Position numbers and translations under genes: made by a program. Below, in pieces: positions 61,396 to 64,000 of a stretch of DNA of 64,000 nt (positions are counted from its first letter, which is position 1; the number at the start of each line of letters is the position of its first letter). The stretch spans positions 76,170,781 through 76,234,780 of the forward strand of contig CM059199.1 in the NCBI GenBank assembly GCA_030323885.1, in the 5' to 3' direction. The notes under the pieces are model-generated. The model ran no database searches and was not told the origin of the DNA. It was given only the letters and a program-made list of their open reading frames with translations. The stretch is from Branchipolynoe longqiensis (taxonomy: Eukaryota > Annelida > Polychaeta > Phyllodocida > Polynoidae).

Positions 61396-62062
61396 GGCCC
61401 TGTCACACTACGACATAACGACATCAGCATAGGGAGAACGTGAAGAACGTTGAACTTCTCGGCATAGTATGCAAATTTGGGCATAAGTTGAACGTGGATG
61501 CAGTGTAGTTGACGAGAGCGTAATGTCGGTAAAGCATAGTGATACTGTCATTCAACGAGAGAAGACAACGTCATTACGCGCATGGAATGTTATGAACATT
61601 ATTCCATCACCAGAACTATGTTACGTGACGTTACATACGTCATGACACGGCGGCGAAACATTGAACGTAAGTTGAACGTACGTTCTCTTGACGTTCTTCT
61701 GATGTTCTCCTGACGTTCCCATTACACCGCGTGGACATTTCCACCGGGTTTAATGTGGGTCAACGTAGTGGAACATAGTTGAACGTAGTGAGCAGCGTTT
61801 GACTAACATCTGTTTAAAGTCATTGACGTTCGCCGAACTTGTACAGCCCGTATGGCGAACGTAAACCCTTACGTTCGATTTACGTCAAACAGGTTCAAAA
61901 CTTTGACACGCGCCAACATAACACGACGTAGCGTGACGTAGCTCGACGTCAGTCTAACGTCATTCTGACATCATCATAACATAACCCAACGTACGTCAAC
62001 ATAATGACAAAACATGATCACGTCAGGCTTACTTTTGCTCATTACATCGTAGTCTGACAGGT
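61396..62062. mobile_element. TCAC-family element
   Basis: GGCCCTGTCACACTACGACA and the inverse ATCGTAGTCTGACAGG bound about 667 bp. The flank TAAA (left) versus TATA (right) is decayed. The interior is very close in order to the inverse of 39077-39712: GTTGAACTTCTCGGCATAGT, CAAATTTGGGCATAAGTTGA and AGCATAGTGATACTGTCATT are shared. Confidence 0.87.
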
Positions 62063-62139
62063 GTATAAGTATCTGAATTAGCCAGCCATGACCTACATTT
62101 CCAACATTTAACCGGGTCGGTAATATCGGTATTGACGAG

Positions 62140-62662
62140 TTGGAAAGGGGGGGCGGGGGCGGGGAGGAGTATGGGTGGAGGAGGTGGGGAGGCGGGGAGG
62201 CGGAGTCGGGGTGTAGGCGGCTCATTGACCGGATGGCAGGCGCCATTTTTGAGGCGCTAAGTGTGGCTTTGGCTGACTGGTGCAGCTGCAGCCTGCAGGT
62301 CGGCTGGCTGAGTCAGATGGACCGTTCCGTGTAATTGGACCCCACGTTTAGAGGCGTGGCGCCCCGGATGCTGCACACGGACGCTGCACACGGACGCTGT
62401 ACACGGACGATGCACACGGACAGCCTGACGTGAGGCCGTGACGCATGCGCACATCGACACGTAGAGGGAAGCCAGGCACAGCTGACAACCAGCCACTATA
62501 TATAGGCACTCAACCGGGGCATCGCCCTCCCCGCCTTCTCCCCCGCCCCTCCACCCCTACTCCTCCTGCCCCCCTCCCCTCCACACTCCTTTCCACCCCT
62601 ACTCCTCCCCGCCTCCCCACCTCCACACCCCGCCTACACCCCGACTCCCCCTCCCCTCTGAC
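62140..62662. repeat. GC-rich imperfect inverted repeat with 13-bp tandem core
   Basis: The G-rich arm 62140-62222 (GGCGGAGTCGGGGTGTAGGC) is the inverse of the C-rich arm ending near 62655 (GCCTACACCCCGACTCC). The loop holds four to five CTGCACACGGACG units (62367-62427), GGCGCCATTTTTGAGGCGC and a TATATATAGGC at about 62497. It could be a foldback element, or a CpG-rich promoter. Confidence 0.7.
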
Positions 62663-62842
62663 GCCATAGACTTCTGCAGTAATAGGTTGTATTAAATTTA
62701 CTCAGTGTTCCCTTCTATCACTGTCTATGTGGCAATAAATGCTTAATACATGCATCAGTATTTAAGTCATATATGTAGAATCAAATCTAAGTAATTGTTT
62801 TGGTTTTGAAAATTTGATGCTTCATCGGACTATGCAGCTTTA
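62663..62842. mobile_element. MITE-1 fragment (right end)
   Basis: ACTTCTGCAGTAATAGGTTG through CATCGGACTATGCAGCT, then TTAA. The left half is missing. Confidence 0.82.
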
Positions 62843-62847
62843 AGCTA

Positions 62848-62900
62848 ACTGTCCTGATATGACCTTAGATTTTGCTAGGACGTTAAAGAACAACACATGC
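62848..62900 (+). mobile_element. SINE-A tail fragment
   Basis: TGTCCTGATATGACCTTAGA and TTTTGCTAGGACGTTAAAGA only. Confidence 0.8.
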
Positions 62901-62994
62901 AATTAAGCTGAAAAGTGTATGTATTTGTGGCTATCTATGTATAAGTAATATTAAATGGGTGGCATTTTGTATGTCCCACATAAATATATGTGTG

Positions 62995-63000
62995 TATTAT

Positions 63001-63046
<46 letters not shown>

Positions 63047-63070
63047 GCTATATATCATGTATATAGTATA
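62995..63070. repeat. (TA)n microsatellite
   Basis: A pure TA run of about 38 bp at 63001-63038, with degenerate edges. Confidence 0.93.
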
Positions 63071-63114
63071 ATTTTATCTAGATATGCATAGATATATGTG
63101 AATAAATTAATGTG

Positions 63115-63384
63115 GTGTTCTCTGTGGCGGAGTGGTTAGAGTGTCTGACTTTTTTCTAGGTCGGACTCCTAATCTGAAGGTTGGTGGTTCGATTCCCTGT
63201 GCCCCTGCCTCTGCCAATTTGGATTTCCACCGCTGTGTATAACTTACAGCGTCATCAAAGGCCAGTTTGCTCTCATACCATGTCTATGTGGTGTGGGAGG
63301 TTAAAAATCCCTTGGGTTGGTAAAAGTGTAGGCTCAGGCTTTCTATCGACAAACTGTCTAATGGTGAAAACAAGTCTAGTCAGA
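63115..63384 (+). mobile_element. SINE-C, joined to MITE-2
   Basis: GTTCTCTGTGGCGGAGTGG head, B box GGTTCGATTCC and the body to CTAATGGTGAAAACAAGTCT. Its tail is replaced by MITE-2 sequence at about 63384. Confidence 0.9.
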
Positions 63385-63572
63385 GATAAACATTGAAATC
63401 AAAACCTTCATTTTTTGTATTCTTATATTTATGTTCAGTGCTCCGTAACTATTTCATGAGAAGAAAAGTGGAATTAGTGAGAATTAAAATTACCTTCACA
63501 TAAACATCTTTTATTTTAGTGATATTTTTGGATTAGCATTTGCAGCGTTTTCTGCATGAACTCATCATATAT
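63385..63572. mobile_element. MITE-2, truncated
   Basis: GATAAACATTGAAATCAAAA through GAATTAGTGAGAATTAAAAT to TGCATGAACTCATCATATAT. The left end is missing. Confidence 0.8.
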
Positions 63573-63604
63573 ACATGCACACATATTACATTTATATATA
63601 CATT

Positions 63605-63832
63605 TTTTGTACATTAGTTGCTTAAGCAGGGAAAATTTCAATCGCGGACAATTGGTCTTCCTCATTCCACTGCTCCTTGCCCTATCCTAATAATGCAGAG
63701 TGCCTGGCTAGGAAGCGGCAAGTATCAATTTTTTAGTCATTGGTTTGACTCAACCAGGATTCAAACCCACCATCCCATGACCTACCAACAGAGGAGATGG
63801 ACGCTCTAACTCATTTGGCCATCCCGTCTATA
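63605..63832 (-). mobile_element. SINE-B, full-length copy
   Basis: On the minus strand: A box ATGGCCAAATGAG, B box GGTTTGAATCC, core CACTCTGCATTATTAGGATA and then the SINE-B tail (GCAGTGGAATGAGGAAGACC to AACTAATGTAC). It gives the complete SINE-B structure. Confidence 0.9.
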
Positions 63833-64000
63833 GTATAGCCTGTGTATTACTATTAAACCGACCTGACTAGATATCCAGCCCCATACACACAGGTAGATGC
63901 GGTTAGGTTGGTTGAATCAGTGAGAATGGAGCGTCCAACAATTTGTGAAATGGTTCAAATCCCTCTCTGGTCATGCTGTCTCATTTGCTTGCTGCACCCT
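63833..64000. other. No gene recognised
   Basis: Window edge; nothing recognised. Confidence 0.35.

Overview
The window looks like repeat-dense, gene-poor DNA from a marine invertebrate animal, most likely a mollusc. The evidence is eukaryotic: a tRNA-Ser gene, a bilaterian sclerostin-type cystine-knot exon ending at a splice acceptor, non-LTR retrotransposons, many tRNA-derived SINEs, TTAA- and TA-flanked MITEs, and long microsatellites. Two copies of a SINE whose body ends in GTTAAATAAAACAAAC resemble a SINE I recall as very common in gastropods and other molluscs; this species guess is from memory. No prokaryotic features are present.

Host genes. Only two are well supported. One is a minus-strand tRNA-Ser(CGA) at 30624-30704. 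The other is the last coding exon of a SOSTDC1/sclerostin-like secreted BMP/Wnt antagonist at 54330-54736 (minus). The intron upstream of that exon begins with a roughly 0.9-kb CAGTCTGCAGCAA satellite.

Mobile elements. The centrepiece is a 5.8-kb DNA transposon at 19514-25329 with terminal inverted repeats (TIRs) of about 500 bp. Its minus-strand gene, broken by stops and frameshifts, encodes a protein of a multicopy invertebrate family. By reading motifs I assign it a FEN1/XPG-like (PIN-fold) nuclease domain followed by a tesmin/TSO1-type CXC cysteine cluster. It sits inside an older, smaller TTAA-flanked element (19184-25566). A nearly complete CR1/L2-like LINE with ORF1 and an endonuclease-RT ORF2 lies at 44.5-48.35 kb. 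LINE fragments lie at 16.1-16.8 kb (RTE-like), 27.9-28.4 kb (ORF2 C-terminus) and 37.0-37.6 kb (RNase H). A DIRS/LTR gag-like zinc-knuckle piece lies at 11.15-11.49 kb.

Dispersed families named here. SINE-A: tRNA head, about 334 bp. SINE-B: the same head and core as SINE-A but another tail. SINE-C: a second tRNA head. SINE-M: mollusc type. MITE-1: about 348 bp, TTAA target, central palindrome. MITE-2: about 235 bp, next to microsatellites. MITE-3 and MITE-4: pogo/Tigger-like, TA target. TCAC family: TTAA-flanked ends near GGCCCTGTCACACTACG. GCATGG family: ends near GGGCCGTATGCATGGAG. R1 to R5: other dispersed repeats.

Low-complexity DNA. There is a pyrimidine tract at 4.4-5.2 kb, a GTGGAGG minisatellite at 12.8-13.8 kb, an extreme poly-purine/G tract at 14.1-15.56 kb, a GA tract at 34.2-34.7 kb, and many TA runs. 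Several tandem arrays (62 bp at 35.8-37.8 kb, about 110 bp at 57.05-58.75 kb) are interrupted by transposons. Their sister units preserve the empty target sites, so insertion boundaries and target duplications can be read directly. Most long open frames lie in these simple repeats and are not genes.
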